A stretch of 14,315 nucleotides of DNA from Legionellales bacterium (lineage in GTDB: Bacteria > Pseudomonadota > Gammaproteobacteria > Berkiellales > Berkiellaceae), in the NCBI GenBank assembly GCA_023266435.1, contig JAHFQF010000041.1, forward strand, positions 1 through 14,315, in the 5' to 3' direction. This document shows positions 6,651 to 14,315 of this stretch, piece after piece. Numbering within the stretch: position 1 is the first letter of the stretch; every line of letters begins with the position of its first letter. The notes under the pieces were generated by a model, which saw only the letters and a program-made list of their open reading frames with translations, was not told the origin of the DNA and searched no databases. The position numbers were made by a program, and so were the translations under genes.

Positions 6651-7697
6651 TCATTTGTTCCAACGCTGCACCACCTCATAAACCTGGTCTGGTGTAATTG
6701 ATTCAATGCAATTACATTGCGCAGGCCGATGTATGGCGCTGCAATCCCAAAGCGGCTCTAATGCTTCTGCACGCTGTCCAACAGGCCCCCAACGTAAACT
6801 ATTGTAAGGTCGCATGGGCGGAAATAGACCCAATACAGGAATGCCTAATGCAGCAGCGAAATGCATAGGGCCCGTGCTTGCAGAAATCAATCCGTTTCCC
6901 TGACGAAGGCAGTGTAAAAGCTCGGCAATAGTCAATTTTCCACACAGATCAAGCATCCCTGGCTCTGAAAAAAAACCCTCCTCTCTCAAGAATTTCCCTT
7001 CTGCAGCACCACCAGTGATGAGCACTTGAAACTGATCGACTGGTAATTGACGAATTAATTGCGTGAAATGTCCTAATGACCAATTCCAAGCATGTCCTTG
7101 CAGCTGGCCATGTGTTCTGGGTTGTATGAATAAGCGAAAACGTTTTGGATCAAGTTGCTCTTGTACCACTCGCGGTAAGGCTGGCAAGGTTTTAAAACGA
7201 TAATTTTGAGCAAGCTCATGCAAACTATAGATGCGCTTACCCCCCAATAACCCAAGCATTTGCAAATCTAATTGTGCCTCATGCAAAAGCGCATTTTTTC
7301 TCCTGATTGACATCCAATGATTACAATACAGTAGTCCATACCAACGTCGCAGTGTCCCAATACGCACAGGAATTTTCGCCAACTTGGCGATACGCATGAT
7401 GTGTTTATTAGGCGTAATGTGCAAACAAACGTCGATATTATGCTGTGCAAGCTGCTTAGCAGCAGCATCGTCAGGCAAATCTTTTAACTCTTCCCAATCA
7501 AGAAATTGATCAACATCTTGATAGTGCTCAATCAAATCACGGGTATACTTTCTACCTAAAAAACTAATGTGGCAAGTGGGATCCATTTTCTTCAATAAAG
7601 TCGCCATGGGCAAGGCAACCATCACATCACCTAAGGCTGTAGGCTTGGAAATTAAGATTCTTTTTTGAGAGATTGTGATTATTTTTTTTGTTTTCAT
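6651..7697 (-). CDS. GT9-family glycosyltransferase (heptosyltransferase-like)
   Basis: This 348-residue protein belongs to the ADP-heptose:LPS heptosyltransferase family (GT9, GT-B fold), which adds heptose to lipid A-core on the inner face of the inner membrane. The N-terminal nucleotide-fold start reads ILISKPTALGDVMVALP (14-30), with the GDV turn expected for the family. The C-terminal half has VLITGGAAEGKF (225-236) and the donor-binding signature STGPMHFAAALGIPVLGLFP (274-293), followed by RPYNSLRWGPVG. I cannot tell whether it is heptosyltransferase I, II, III or a relative with another donor sugar, so I give no symbol. The ATG at 7697 has only a weak GGA ahead of it. It lies 106 bases after alr on the same strand and may be read through from dnaB-alr. 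Confidence 0.88.
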   Translation of the reverse strand: MKTKKIITISQKRILISKPTALGDVMVALPMATLLKKMDPTCHISFLGRKYTRDLIEHYQDVDQFLDWEELKDLPDDAAAKQLAQHNIDVCLHITPNKHIMRIAKLAKIPVRIGTLRRWYGLLYCNHWMSIRRKNALLHEAQLDLQMLGLLGGKRIYSLHELAQNYRFKTLPALPRVVQEQLDPKRFRLFIQPRTHGQLQGHAWNWSLGHFTQLIRQLPVDQFQVLITGGAAEGKFLREEGFFSEPGMLDLCGKLTIAELLHCLRQGNGLISASTGPMHFAAALGIPVLGLFPPMRPYNSLRWGPVGQRAEALEPLWDCSAIHRPAQCNCIESITPDQVYEVVQRWNK

Positions 7698-7761
7698 GAA
7701 TCCGACACTTAAATAACCTAGGATTGAAGTGTTGCGCTACCAAAAAGTTCATCAGGGCCTA

Positions 7762-7780
7762 TAGAGCCGGAGAGGCTCTA
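7762..7780 (-). terminator. Hairpin between alr and the GT9 gene
   Basis: TAGAGCC (7762-7768) and GGCTCTA (7774-7780) form a perfect 7-base stem with a 5-base loop, 24 bases after the alr stop. In the direction of transcription no T-tract follows at once, so it may be an attenuator or mRNA-stabilising stem rather than a full terminator. Confidence 0.35.
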
Positions 7781-7803
7781 CTTTAAAACCGCCGCACTAA
7801 GGT

Positions 7804-8874
7804 TTAAATAAAAATTCGGGGTACCCTTTGCGTGAGACTCACCAAGCAAGCATGCGCAATCGTATCACACGCTAATGCCACTTCTTCAACAGGCAATCCT
7901 TCACCCCATAATGTTGCCAAATCGCCAATGGCCACATCAGGAATCTGGGTGATGTCGACCGTGGTCATATCCATAGAAACCCTACCCACCACCGGCACGC
8001 GCTGCTGTTTCAAAAGCACCTGAGCACGATTACCGGCCGCTCGAGGATAGCCATCTCCATATCCAATTGCTAAAACAGCAATTTTAGCGCCACCAGCAGG
8101 TGCTTTCCAAATGCCATCATAACCAACCGTTTGCCCTGCTGTCAGCGTATGCAATGCAATCACGGGCGCTTTCAACGTCATCACCGGCTTTAAACCATAG
8201 TCTGCCCCAATACGCTCAGAGATGGCTGTTGCTCCATATAACATCAACCCTGGCCGCACCCATTGTAGTGCGCTTTCAGGTACTGTTAAAATGGCTGCGG
8301 AGTTGGCTAATCCTTTGGCTACAGGAAAAGGCGCTGTCATTTGTAAAAAATGCTCATACTGCTGTTTGGTTAAAGCTGGATCGGTTGTGGTGTGAGAGAA
8401 ATGACCAAAAATACCTTGGATCTTAATCGAGCTTGCTACTGACAATCGCTGCCAAGCTTGTGGTAGTGTCGTTGCACTCAAGCCCAAACGATGCATTCCC
8501 AAATCACATTTTAGCCACACTTGAATCGTGTCAGATGCTTGATATTGACTTAGTAAATCTGCCTCCCATAAGCTACTGATCACAGGCGTTAGATTTTTTT
8601 CATGCAAGACAGACAATTGTTCACAACCCTGCAAACCCTCCATCAGAAAAATTGCTTGGGTTAAGCCGGCTTGACGTAAAATCAAAGCCTCTTCTAAAGT
8701 GGCAACACCCAGTCCCTCTACTTGCCGTAAAGCGCTACCAACCTCTATCAACCCATGGCCGTATGCGTTTGCTTTAACCATGGCCAAAATTGACTGTGTG
8801 GGTGCTTTTCTTTTTACTTGCTCGAGGTTATGCGTCAGAGCTGCTAAAGAAATATAAGCGGCTGTTCTTCTCAT
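7804..8874 (-). CDS. alr: Alanine racemase
   Basis: This PLP enzyme interconverts L- and D-alanine and supplies D-Ala for peptidoglycan. The 356-residue length matches the E. coli enzyme. The PLP lysine is K34 in AMVKANAYGHG (31-41). The second catalytic base is Y272 in AIGYGDGYPR, and the GRVSMDMTTVD segment (297-307) includes the conserved Met near the active site. The N-terminal TIM-barrel and C-terminal beta domain are both complete. Its ATG overlaps the dnaB stop as ATGA (8871-8874), so translation is probably coupled to dnaB. dnaB-alr is a common gammaproteobacterial pairing. Nothing unusual is seen. Confidence 0.97.
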   Translation of the reverse strand: MRRTAAYISLAALTHNLEQVKRKAPTQSILAMVKANAYGHGLIEVGSALRQVEGLGVATLEEALILRQAGLTQAIFLMEGLQGCEQLSVLHEKNLTPVISSLWEADLLSQYQASDTIQVWLKCDLGMHRLGLSATTLPQAWQRLSVASSIKIQGIFGHFSHTTTDPALTKQQYEHFLQMTAPFPVAKGLANSAAILTVPESALQWVRPGLMLYGATAISERIGADYGLKPVMTLKAPVIALHTLTAGQTVGYDGIWKAPAGGAKIAVLAIGYGDGYPRAAGNRAQVLLKQQRVPVVGRVSMDMTTVDITQIPDVAIGDLATLWGEGLPVEEVALACDTIAHACLVSLTQRVPRIFI

Positions 8875-10250
8875 TCTGCTGCCTCAACTGCATAGGCTCT
8901 ACGATCAGCTAAATTTTGAAAACGAGCATATTGCCCCAGAAATGCAAGGCGTATTGTCCCAATAGGTCCGTTCCGTTGTTTACCGATGATAATTTCTGCT
9001 ACTCCTTTATCGGGTGAGTCTTCATTATAAACCTCATCCCGATAAATGAATGCAATCAAATCCGCATCTTGTTCAATCGCTCCCGATTCACGCAAATCAG
9101 ACATCACAGGACGCTTATTTGGGCGCTGCTCTAAACTGCGATTGAGCTGTGATAGTGCAATAACGGGCACATGCAGTTCTTTTGCTAATGATTTTAAAGA
9201 ACGTGAGATTTCAGAAATTTCCGCTGTTCGATTTTCGAAATTTGAGCTACCTTTCATCAACTGCAGATAATCGATCACAATGAGCCCTAGCGTATTTTTC
9301 TCACGCGCGACCCGTCGTGCTCGCGCTCTTAACTCAATAGGAGACAAAGCGGCTGTGTCATCTATTACCATACTGGCTTGACTTAATAAGCCCACTGCAC
9401 TTTGCAGACGTGGCCAATCTTCATCCTGTAACTTACCTGTACGCAGATTATGTTGATCAATACGACCTAATGAGGAAAGCAAACGCGTAGCGATACTTTC
9501 AGACGACATTTCCATACTAAAAACAAGCACTTTCTTGCCACTACGAATGGCCGCATGCTCGCCAATATTCATCCCTAACAAGGTTTTACCCATAGATGGG
9601 CGACCCGCAATAATTACCAACTCCCCAGGCTGTAGCCCAGAAGTCATCCGATCCAAATCACTAAAACCAGTGGAGATCCCCGTCAGCATGCCTTCGTTAC
9701 GAAATCGCTCTTCGATTTGATTGAGCGTGACCGCAACCACCGACTTAATGGTACGTGGCCCCTGACCCCGATGTCCTTTTTCTGCAATCGAAAAAACTTG
9801 TTTTTCCGCATAATCCAAAATTTCTTGGCTAGAACGACCTTTGGGATTAAAGGCACTGTCAGCAATCTCACCACCAATGCTAATGAGATCTCGTAAAACG
9901 GCGCGCTCATGGACAATATCTGCATAGGCGACAATATTACTGGCGCTGGGTGTAGATTCCACCAACTCGGCCAAATACGCCAAGCCTCCAACAGACTCCA
10001 GTTTATTTTGTGTGGCCAGAACCTCTGACACAGTGATGGCATCAATGGGTTGATTAGACTCTGATAAAGTCCCCATGGCTTCAAAAATAAGTTGATGCTC
10101 TGCACGATAAAAATGTGAGGCAACTAATTTATCACCCACGTTATCCCAGGCTTTACCGTCTGCCATCAAACCACCTAAGACGGCCTGTTCTGCTTCTGTA
10201 GAGTGGGGTGGAGTTTTGATTTTTTCTTCAGTCGAAGGGGAGGATAACAT
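8871..10250 (-). CDS. dnaB: Replicative DNA helicase DnaB
   Basis: This is the hexameric 5'-3' helicase that unwinds the replication fork and recruits primase. It has 459 residues, close to the family norm (E. coli 471). The N-terminal primase-interaction domain opens with PHSTEAEQAVLGGLM (15-29) and runs to about 120, followed by a linker helix and the RecA-like domain. Walker A is GRPSMGKT (216-223) and Walker B is LIVIDYLQLM (323-332). SDLRESGAIEQDAD (384-397) and KQRNGPIG (424-431) are the late motifs, the latter with the arginine-finger region. There is no intein. The ATG at 10250 has only a weak ribosome site. The gene follows rplI after a strong terminator, so it needs its own promoter in 10251-10330, where I find no convincing hexamer pair. 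Confidence 0.97.
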   Translation of the reverse strand: MLSSPSTEEKIKTPPHSTEAEQAVLGGLMADGKAWDNVGDKLVASHFYRAEHQLIFEAMGTLSESNQPIDAITVSEVLATQNKLESVGGLAYLAELVESTPSASNIVAYADIVHERAVLRDLISIGGEIADSAFNPKGRSSQEILDYAEKQVFSIAEKGHRGQGPRTIKSVVAVTLNQIEERFRNEGMLTGISTGFSDLDRMTSGLQPGELVIIAGRPSMGKTLLGMNIGEHAAIRSGKKVLVFSMEMSSESIATRLLSSLGRIDQHNLRTGKLQDEDWPRLQSAVGLLSQASMVIDDTAALSPIELRARARRVAREKNTLGLIVIDYLQLMKGSSNFENRTAEISEISRSLKSLAKELHVPVIALSQLNRSLEQRPNKRPVMSDLRESGAIEQDADLIAFIYRDEVYNEDSPDKGVAEIIIGKQRNGPIGTIRLAFLGQYARFQNLADRRAYAVEAAE

Positions 10251-10330
10251 GTCTCAAATCCCAATAAAAAAATGGTAGGCGCTCAAGTGGTATTAAGGAA
10301 CCGAGTATCACTATTACCTTTTGAACGATT

Positions 10331-10361
10331 AAAAAAAATGAGCCCTTGAAGGGCTCATTTT
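10331..10361 (-). terminator. Rho-independent terminator of rpsF-rpsR-rplI
   Basis: An 11-base stem, AAAATGAGCCC (10335-10345) with GGGCTCATTTT (10351-10361), around a 5-base loop. Read on the minus strand it ends in a run of eight T. It lies 37 bases after the rplI stop and separates the ribosomal operon from dnaB. Confidence 0.9.
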
Positions 10362-10397
10362 GGCATTTATCGAGATTTGAAGCAATTGCACTACAAT

Positions 10398-10847
10398 TTA
10401 TTCTGCAACTACATCCACAGTCACGGTTGCAATTACGTCAGCATGCAATTGAATATCAATAGAGAATGTCCCTACTTCACGCATTGGGCCATCTGGCAAA
10501 CATATTTCTTGGCGCGCCACATCATGACCTTCTTTTTGCAAAGCCTTCATGATTTCGATGGTGCCCACGGAACCATACAACTTGCCTTCTTCGCCTGAGC
10601 GCGCTGCAATGGTCAATTTCAATTCACTCAATACGGCTGCTCGCGCTTGTGCGGCGGCCAAACGTTCGGCCACTACTTTTTCAAGCTCAGCTCGACGTTG
10701 TTCAAAGACAGCCATATTTTTTTTATTTGCAGGCAAAGCTTTACCTTGTGGTATGAGATAATTACGCCCATAACCATTTGCTACACGCACGGTTGCACCG
10801 AAGCGCCCTAGATTCTGCAAATTTTCAAGTAATATTACTTCCATCAT
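10398..10847 (-). CDS. rplI: 50S ribosomal protein L9
   Basis: This 148-149 residue large-subunit protein binds 23S rRNA near the L1 stalk and limits frame slippage. The N-terminal RNA-binding domain shows EVILLENLQNLGRFG and the signature NGYGRNYLIPQGKA (24-37). A long Ala/Glu/Arg helix (about 45-75) connects it to the C-terminal domain (LYGSVGTIEIMKAL onward). The gene begins with two ATGs in tandem (10847 and 10844) after AAAGGG. The second gives the 8-base spacing and the more usual MEVILLE start, so either may be used. It is the third gene of the rpsF-rpsR-rplI operon, 20 bases after rpsR, and ends ahead of the strong terminator. Confidence 0.97.
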   Translation of the reverse strand: MMEVILLENLQNLGRFGATVRVANGYGRNYLIPQGKALPANKKNMAVFEQRRAELEKVVAERLAAAQARAAVLSELKLTIAARSGEEGKLYGSVGTIEIMKALQKEGHDVARQEICLPDGPMREVGTFSIDIQLHADVIATVTVDVVAE

Positions 10848-10867
10848 TCTTACCCTTTCATCAGAAA

Positions 10868-11101
10868 TTAGTGTCTGTCACAAAATGGAATCAATGCCAA
10901 AAAGCGGGCATATTTGATTTCCATTGCGAGCTTGTGTTGATATTTCTTACACACACCCGTAATACGACTGGGTACGATCTTACCGGTTTCAGTAATATAC
11001 TTACGCAAAAAACGATAGTTTTTGAAGTCTACCTCTTCGCTAGAAAGTTTATTGGTTTGGAAAGGACAATATTTCTTTTTTGCTTTACGCCAACTTGCCA
11101 T
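10868..11101 (-). CDS. rpsR: 30S ribosomal protein S18
   Basis: This 77-residue small-subunit platform protein pairs with S6. The family signatures are present: KKYCPF near the N-terminus, then FLRKYITETGKIVPSRITGVCKKYQHKLAMEIKYARFLALIPF, quoted here as ITETGKIVPSRITG and KYARFLALIPF. I start it at ATG 11101 (MASWRKAKK), 9 bases after AGAGGA; a GTG directly before it at 11104 is a possible alternative. The product is slightly longer at the N-terminus than the E. coli one. It lies 26 bases after rpsF, with no priB gene between them as there is in enterics. Three cysteines are present (KYC, GVC, PFC). Confidence 0.96.
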   Translation of the reverse strand: MASWRKAKKKYCPFQTNKLSSEEVDFKNYRFLRKYITETGKIVPSRITGVCKKYQHKLAMEIKYARFLALIPFCDRH

Positions 11102-11127
11102 CACTTTTATTCCTCTTAAAAAAACTG

Positions 11128-11463
11128 TTATCTTTTATCTTCGTCTTTTTCACGTGATACAGCAGATGCATCAGTAACGGCTTCATCACGTTTTAAAACC
11201 AAATGTCTTAAAACAGCGTCATTAAAACGGAACGCATCTTTCAAGCCATTTAAAGCTTCTGTATTGCACTCGATGTTCATCAAAACATAATGCGCTTTAT
11301 GCACTTTTTTGATCATATAGGCGAGTTGACGACGGCCCCAATCTTCTAGGCGGTGGATAAATCCTCCGTCTTTTTCGATGATAGAGCGATAACGATCAAG
11401 CATGGCAGGAACTTGTTCACTTTGATCAGGGTGAACTAAAAACACAACTTCATAGTGATTCAT
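11128..11463 (-). CDS. rpsF: 30S ribosomal protein S6
   Basis: This 111-residue small-subunit protein forms a heterodimer with S18 on the platform. The start MNHYEVVFLVHPDQSEQVPAM, the GGFIHRLEDWGRRQLAYMIKK segment (quoted in part as HRLEDWGRRQLAY) and HKAHYVLMNIE are typical of S6. I place the start at ATG 11463, 7 bases after GAGGGAG; an in-frame upstream ATG at 11505 would add 14 atypical residues. It has a short charged tail (SREKDEDKR) in place of the long glutamate tail of E. coli. It is first in the operon, with a promoter at 11532-11559. Confidence 0.97.
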   Translation of the reverse strand: MNHYEVVFLVHPDQSEQVPAMLDRYRSIIEKDGGFIHRLEDWGRRQLAYMIKKVHKAHYVLMNIECNTEALNGLKDAFRFNDAVLRHLVLKRDEAVTDASAVSREKDEDKR

Positions 11464-11470
11464 AGAAAAA

Positions 11471-11477
11471 CTCCCTC
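11471..11477 (-). promoter_or_regulatory. Ribosome binding site fixing the rpsF start
   Basis: GAGGGAG on the minus strand, 7 bases before ATG 11463. It rules against the longer in-frame start at 11505. Confidence 0.8.
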
Positions 11478-11531
11478 TGGATTTAATTAGCTTTCTGACA
11501 AACAAAAAGCAAGGAGAAACAACGAGGTGTC

Positions 11532-11559
11532 ATTATACGGGATTTTCTGGAAATAACAA
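11532..11559 (-). promoter_or_regulatory. Sigma70-type promoter of the rpsF operon
   Basis: On the minus strand TTGTTA (11559-11554), a 16-base spacer, then a perfect TATAAT (11537-11532). The transcript would carry a leader of about 60 bases. I see no clear CCG-bulge S6:S18 leader motif in it. Confidence 0.7.
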
Positions 11560-11778
11560 GGCAGGACTAGCATTCCTCTTTGTCAGGCCGGCATAGGCAA
11601 AAAACGGCTTCAACCATACCAAAAATGCTTCAAATGCGGAGTTTATAGCAGCGCGCTTAACCAGATGAAGTTTTTACAACCGACTCATAATCCATACTGT
11701 TGCGAGGCGAGCAAGGCTGAAGATGGCTAAAGTCGAGCAGCTAGAAACATGTATTTTGGCGTATCTTGGGGTGTAGGT
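11560..11778. other. Non-coding gap between the wzt-like gene and the rpsF promoter
   Basis: 219 bases with no credible ORF, tRNA or clear terminator, although a terminator for the ABC gene pair would be expected here. The minus strand reads GCTGCTCGACTTTAGCC and then a TTGCTCGCCTCGC stretch around 11706-11742. This loosely echoes the GCTCGC/TTGCTC elements at 6494-6547. The likeness is weak. Confidence 0.4.
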
Positions 11779-13059
11779 TTAAACCATGAGCTCCTCATTG
11801 GCGTGCGCCTCTGTATACTGCCATGCTAAAGGTAGGTTAAAATGCCCTGATAACCGGGTGTTTTGAGCGCGATGTGTCAAATCTTGCTGCTTATTCACCA
11901 CATAGAATACAATTTTTGCTGCGGAGTCAGATAAGTTTTCACCTACTGTGAAGATACCTAAACTCACCTCCACTTGACCTTCTTTTAACAAATGAGAAGG
12001 TATATCAATCTGCCCAATGTACGTGCCCGGACACCTGTCAAAAAAGCACTCTTCCTCTAAATCTGTATCAAAACTATCAATTAAAGAAGTCCCTTCGCGT
12101 GAAATACTTGCCTGCACCAGCGCTTGAGGAACCGCCTCCCTCACACTCAAGATAAATTTTAATCTGCATGTTTGACCAAATTCCACCTCAGCAGTCTTTT
12201 GACCACTCATATTTTCTAACCAAATTTTCATGATTTGTATAGGGCGTGCGAGTGGTTTTAAAACCGTTTCATGTTGTGTTTGGTGAAAAAATACTTTGTC
12301 TAAGTAATATTGCACACCAGCTTGCGTATGGTCATCACACACTAATTTACCTTCATTTAAAACAACCACTCGATTACAGAGGCGTTGCACAGCACCGATA
12401 TTATGACTGACGAAGATGACCGTCCGTCCTGATTGACTGACATCTTCCATTTTAGATAAACATTTCTTTTGAAAAGCGCTATCACCAACTGCCAACACTT
12501 CATCAATGATCAAAATATCTGATAACAAATGCGCTGCCACACTAAAGGCAAGCCGCACAGCCATACCAGAAGAATATTTTTTAACCGGCGTATCTAAAAA
12601 TTGCTCTATGCTGGCAAAGTCTACAATTGAATCAAACTGACGAATGATTTCGCTACGTCGCATTCCTAAGACGGCACCGTTAAAAAAAATATTTTCTCGA
12701 CCGGTGAGCTCCGGATGAAAGCCTGTGCCTACCTCTAGCAAACTCGCAACCCTGCCTTTCAAATGCACAGAGCCTGAGGTTGGATGAGTAATACGACTAA
12801 TAATTTTGAGCAGAGTGGATTTGCCGGCGCCATTGTGGCCTACAATACCAATCCTGTCGCCTGCTTGAATATCAAAGGAAACATCCTGCAAAGCCCAATA
12901 ATCTTCTGTATAACTTTTTCCTTTTCCCCATTGTTTGGGTTGAAACAAGTTTTTGACTTTTCTAGCCATCACATCACGTAACGCAATATAGGGCTCTCGA
13001 TGTTGCCGATCTAACACATAGTGTTTGGAGAGATTTCTAATATGAATGACTGCTGTCAT
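11779..13059 (-). CDS. wzt: Polysaccharide/O-antigen ABC exporter ATPase, Wzt type
   Basis: This 426-residue nucleotide-binding subunit of an ABC exporter moves undecaprenyl-linked O-antigen or a similar glycan across the inner membrane. Walker A is GHNGAGKST (74-82), the signature is YSSGM (162-166), Walker B is ILIIDEVLAVGD (182-193) and the switch histidine is H219 (VSHN). The insertion before Walker A and the LLEVGTGFHPELTGREN stretch (108-123) are typical of the Wzt/RfbE/TagH subfamily. Residues from about 260 to 426 form a beta-rich extension like the Wzt C-terminal domain, which in characterised systems recognises the terminal modification of the glycan. This predicts a capped polymer, by family inference. 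The ATG at 13059 is 6 bases after the permease stop. The symbol is by family; the glycan is unknown. Confidence 0.9.
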   Translation of the reverse strand: MTAVIHIRNLSKHYVLDRQHREPYIALRDVMARKVKNLFQPKQWGKGKSYTEDYWALQDVSFDIQAGDRIGIVGHNGAGKSTLLKIISRITHPTSGSVHLKGRVASLLEVGTGFHPELTGRENIFFNGAVLGMRRSEIIRQFDSIVDFASIEQFLDTPVKKYSSGMAVRLAFSVAAHLLSDILIIDEVLAVGDSAFQKKCLSKMEDVSQSGRTVIFVSHNIGAVQRLCNRVVVLNEGKLVCDDHTQAGVQYYLDKVFFHQTQHETVLKPLARPIQIMKIWLENMSGQKTAEVEFGQTCRLKFILSVREAVPQALVQASISREGTSLIDSFDTDLEEECFFDRCPGTYIGQIDIPSHLLKEGQVEVSLGIFTVGENLSDSAAKIVFYVVNKQQDLTHRAQNTRLSGHFNLPLAWQYTEAHANEELMV

Positions 13060-13065
13060 AAACCA

Positions 13066-13884
13066 CTAAATCCAATCTGCAAAAAATTGTTCTGTTTTAC
13101 GGAAATACCAAATACCCACCCAAAAGCAGCCGACCAAAATACTGCCGGATAAAAGAAACCCTGGCCAATAGATGGGATGGCCAGGCCCTAAAATAGACCA
13201 GCGAAACCCATCAATGATTCCTGACACGGGATTAAGATAAAATAATAATTTCCACTTATCGGGAATGATCGTCGAGCTATAGCCAATGGGAGAACAGTAT
13301 AATCCCAGCTGCAACACAAACGGTATAATATATCTAAAATCACGATACTTCACATTCAACGCTGAAAAAAGCAAAGAGGCGCCGATGGTAAATGCTAAAA
13401 TCATGAGAATAAAAAGTGGTAATAACAAAATGGTTTTATGCAGTGGTACTTGATAATACAGCATGAGCAGCACTAGCAAAGTGCTTGAAATAAACATCTC
13501 AACAATATTGACTAAAATTGCACTGATAGGTGTAAACATGCGGGGATAATAAGTTTTGGTGACCAATTGTTTATTGGTCAATAGACTGTTTGCTGCCTCA
13601 CCCACTCCAGCAGAAAAAAATAACCAGGGCAATAAGCCAGTTAACACCAATACAGGATACGGAACCCCCAGTGAAGGGAAGCTCGCAACTTTTCCAAAAA
13701 TAAAAGTAAAAATTAACATGGTGAGCGTAGGTTTTAAGAGCGCCCAAGCAACTCCAACAACTGTTTGCTTATACATGACCAGCAGATCACGCCACACCAT
13801 AAAAAGAAGTAGCTCACGATAGCGCAGAAAATCTGCCCAATAGTTGCTGCGCTCACGCTCTGCGCTGATAATAATGTCATTCAT
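13066..13884 (-). CDS. wzm: Polysaccharide/O-antigen ABC exporter permease, Wzm type
   Basis: This 272-residue ABC-2 permease is the membrane half of the exporter encoded with the following ATPase gene. About six hydrophobic segments are seen, near residues 50-65, 78-95, 118-143, 152-176, 184-201 and 241-261. Family signatures are the amphipathic N-terminal stretch FMVWRDLLVMYKQTVVGVAW (28-47), NVKYRDFRYIIPF (177-189) and YLNPVSGIIDGFRWS (216-230). It starts at ATG 13884; GAGGAG lies about 12 bases ahead, rather far. The gene follows rlmB by 73 bases on the same strand and is tightly coupled to the ATPase gene. No glycosyltransferase or O-antigen synthesis gene adjoins it in the window except the distant GT9 gene. 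Confidence 0.9.
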   Translation of the reverse strand: MNDIIISAERERSNYWADFLRYRELLLFMVWRDLLVMYKQTVVGVAWALLKPTLTMLIFTFIFGKVASFPSLGVPYPVLVLTGLLPWLFFSAGVGEAANSLLTNKQLVTKTYYPRMFTPISAILVNIVEMFISSTLLVLLMLYYQVPLHKTILLLPLFILMILAFTIGASLLFSALNVKYRDFRYIIPFVLQLGLYCSPIGYSSTIIPDKWKLLFYLNPVSGIIDGFRWSILGPGHPIYWPGFLLSGSILVGCFWVGIWYFRKTEQFFADWI

Positions 13885-13957
13885 TATTTTTAATTACTCC
13901 TCACCCAACAGGCATCGCATGTTGCCCTTTCTTATTAGGAAGGCGGCTCTCGATGGG

Positions 13958-14315
13958 TCATTTTGACTGGTTAGCTTGGTACCATGCATACAAGCCGATG
14001 CCTAAAGCCACAGACACATTTAAACTGGGCATACAATCAGACATCGGAATAGAAACGAGTTCATCACACAGTGTTTTTGTTTTTTCTCTCAGACCATCGC
14101 CCTCAGCACCGACGACCAATGCGCAGGATCGAGTTAATGCTGCTTGGTGCAAAGGTTCACGCGCCTCACCATCAAACCCCACACACCACACATCCTGTTG
14201 CTGTAATTCACGCAAGCCCTGCCCCAAGTTGTTCACCTGTATAAAAGGCAAAATATCTCCTGCCCCACACGCACTTTTCTTGACGACAGGCGTCAAACTG
14301 ACAGCCTGATGTTTA
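13958..14315 (-). CDS. rlmB: 23S rRNA 2'-O-methyltransferase RlmB (TrmH/SpoU family), partial (N-terminus beyond window)
   Basis: The frame is open to the right edge, so the first half is missing; about 119 C-terminal residues are visible. They hold the SPOUT knot: SLTPVVKKSACGAG, then VVGAEGDGLR and SIPMSDCMPSLNVSVALGIG, the AdoMet-binding loops that in E. coli RlmB methylate G2251 of the 23S rRNA peptidyltransferase loop. RlmB is favoured over other TrmH proteins by the ACGAG-type segment and by its place upstream of rpsF, as in other gammaproteobacteria, but other TrmH paralogues remain possible. The apparent TTG start at 14296 is internal, because conserved residues (AVSLTP) precede it. 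Confidence 0.88.
   Translation of the reverse strand, partial: KHQAVSLTPVVKKSACGAGDILPFIQVNNLGQGLRELQQQDVWCVGFDGEAREPLHQAALTRSCALVVGAEGDGLREKTKTLCDELVSIPMSDCMPSLNVSVALGIGLYAWYQANQSK

Noticed and set aside
9683..10123. Minus-strand 146-codon frame inside dnaB
   Set aside because: Shadow of the unmistakable DnaB frame.
11464..11531. S6:S18-type autoregulatory leader in front of rpsF
   Set aside because: The CCG bulge and flanking stems expected for that motif are not evident by eye.
1..14315. tRNA or rRNA genes, CRISPR arrays, insertion sequences, attachment sites
   Set aside because: Gaps were read on both strands. No T-arm-like GGTTCGAATCC pattern, regular repeat-spacer array, transposase fragment or terminal inverted repeat pair was found.

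Overview
The window looks like chromosome of a gammaproteobacterium, most plausibly a host- or amoeba-associated member of the Legionellales/Coxiellaceae type. This is inferred from three things: the gammaproteobacterial order rlmB ... rpsF-rpsR-rplI-dnaB-alr, the moderately AT-rich sequence, and a very large ankyrin-repeat protein next to small proline/tyrosine-rich proteins typical of accessory gene content in such bacteria. No species can be named from the sequence alone.

Layout. The left part (1-5.8 kb) is accessory in character. A partial ankyrin-repeat gene of more than 1050 codons runs leftward off the window edge and is divergent from trhO (tRNA U34 hydroxylase). Two leftward genes follow, here called orfA (4108-4806) and orfB (5047-5715). 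They are unrecognised but appear to be tandem paralogues: each has a short helical N-terminal domain with shared LW / QLNxxNM signatures and a disordered tail full of Y-x-P motifs. A short open frame between them also ends in a proline-rich YQP sequence. orfB is divergent from ppa (inorganic pyrophosphatase), and the shared promoter region carries alternating AACAAA/TTTGTT repeats between two TATAAT boxes.

The middle and right part (6.6-14.3 kb) is housekeeping and all on the minus strand. From right to left it holds the 3' part of rlmB (23S rRNA 2'-O-methyltransferase), an O-antigen/polysaccharide ABC exporter pair (wzm-like permease and wzt-like ATPase with a C-terminal carbohydrate-binding-type domain), rpsF-rpsR-rplI behind a good sigma70-type promoter and closed by a strong rho-independent terminator, then dnaB-alr (overlapping by ATGA) and a GT9 heptosyltransferase-family gene. 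The exporter pair sits between rlmB and the ribosomal operon. priB, found between rpsF and rpsR in enterics, is absent.

The genes serve replication (DnaB), translation and RNA modification (S6, S18, L9, RlmB, TrhO), cell wall and surface polysaccharide (Alr, GT9, Wzm/Wzt) and pyrophosphate removal (Ppa). The most likely new biology is the orfA/orfB tandem and its Y-x-P repeat tail, beside the ankyrin giant.
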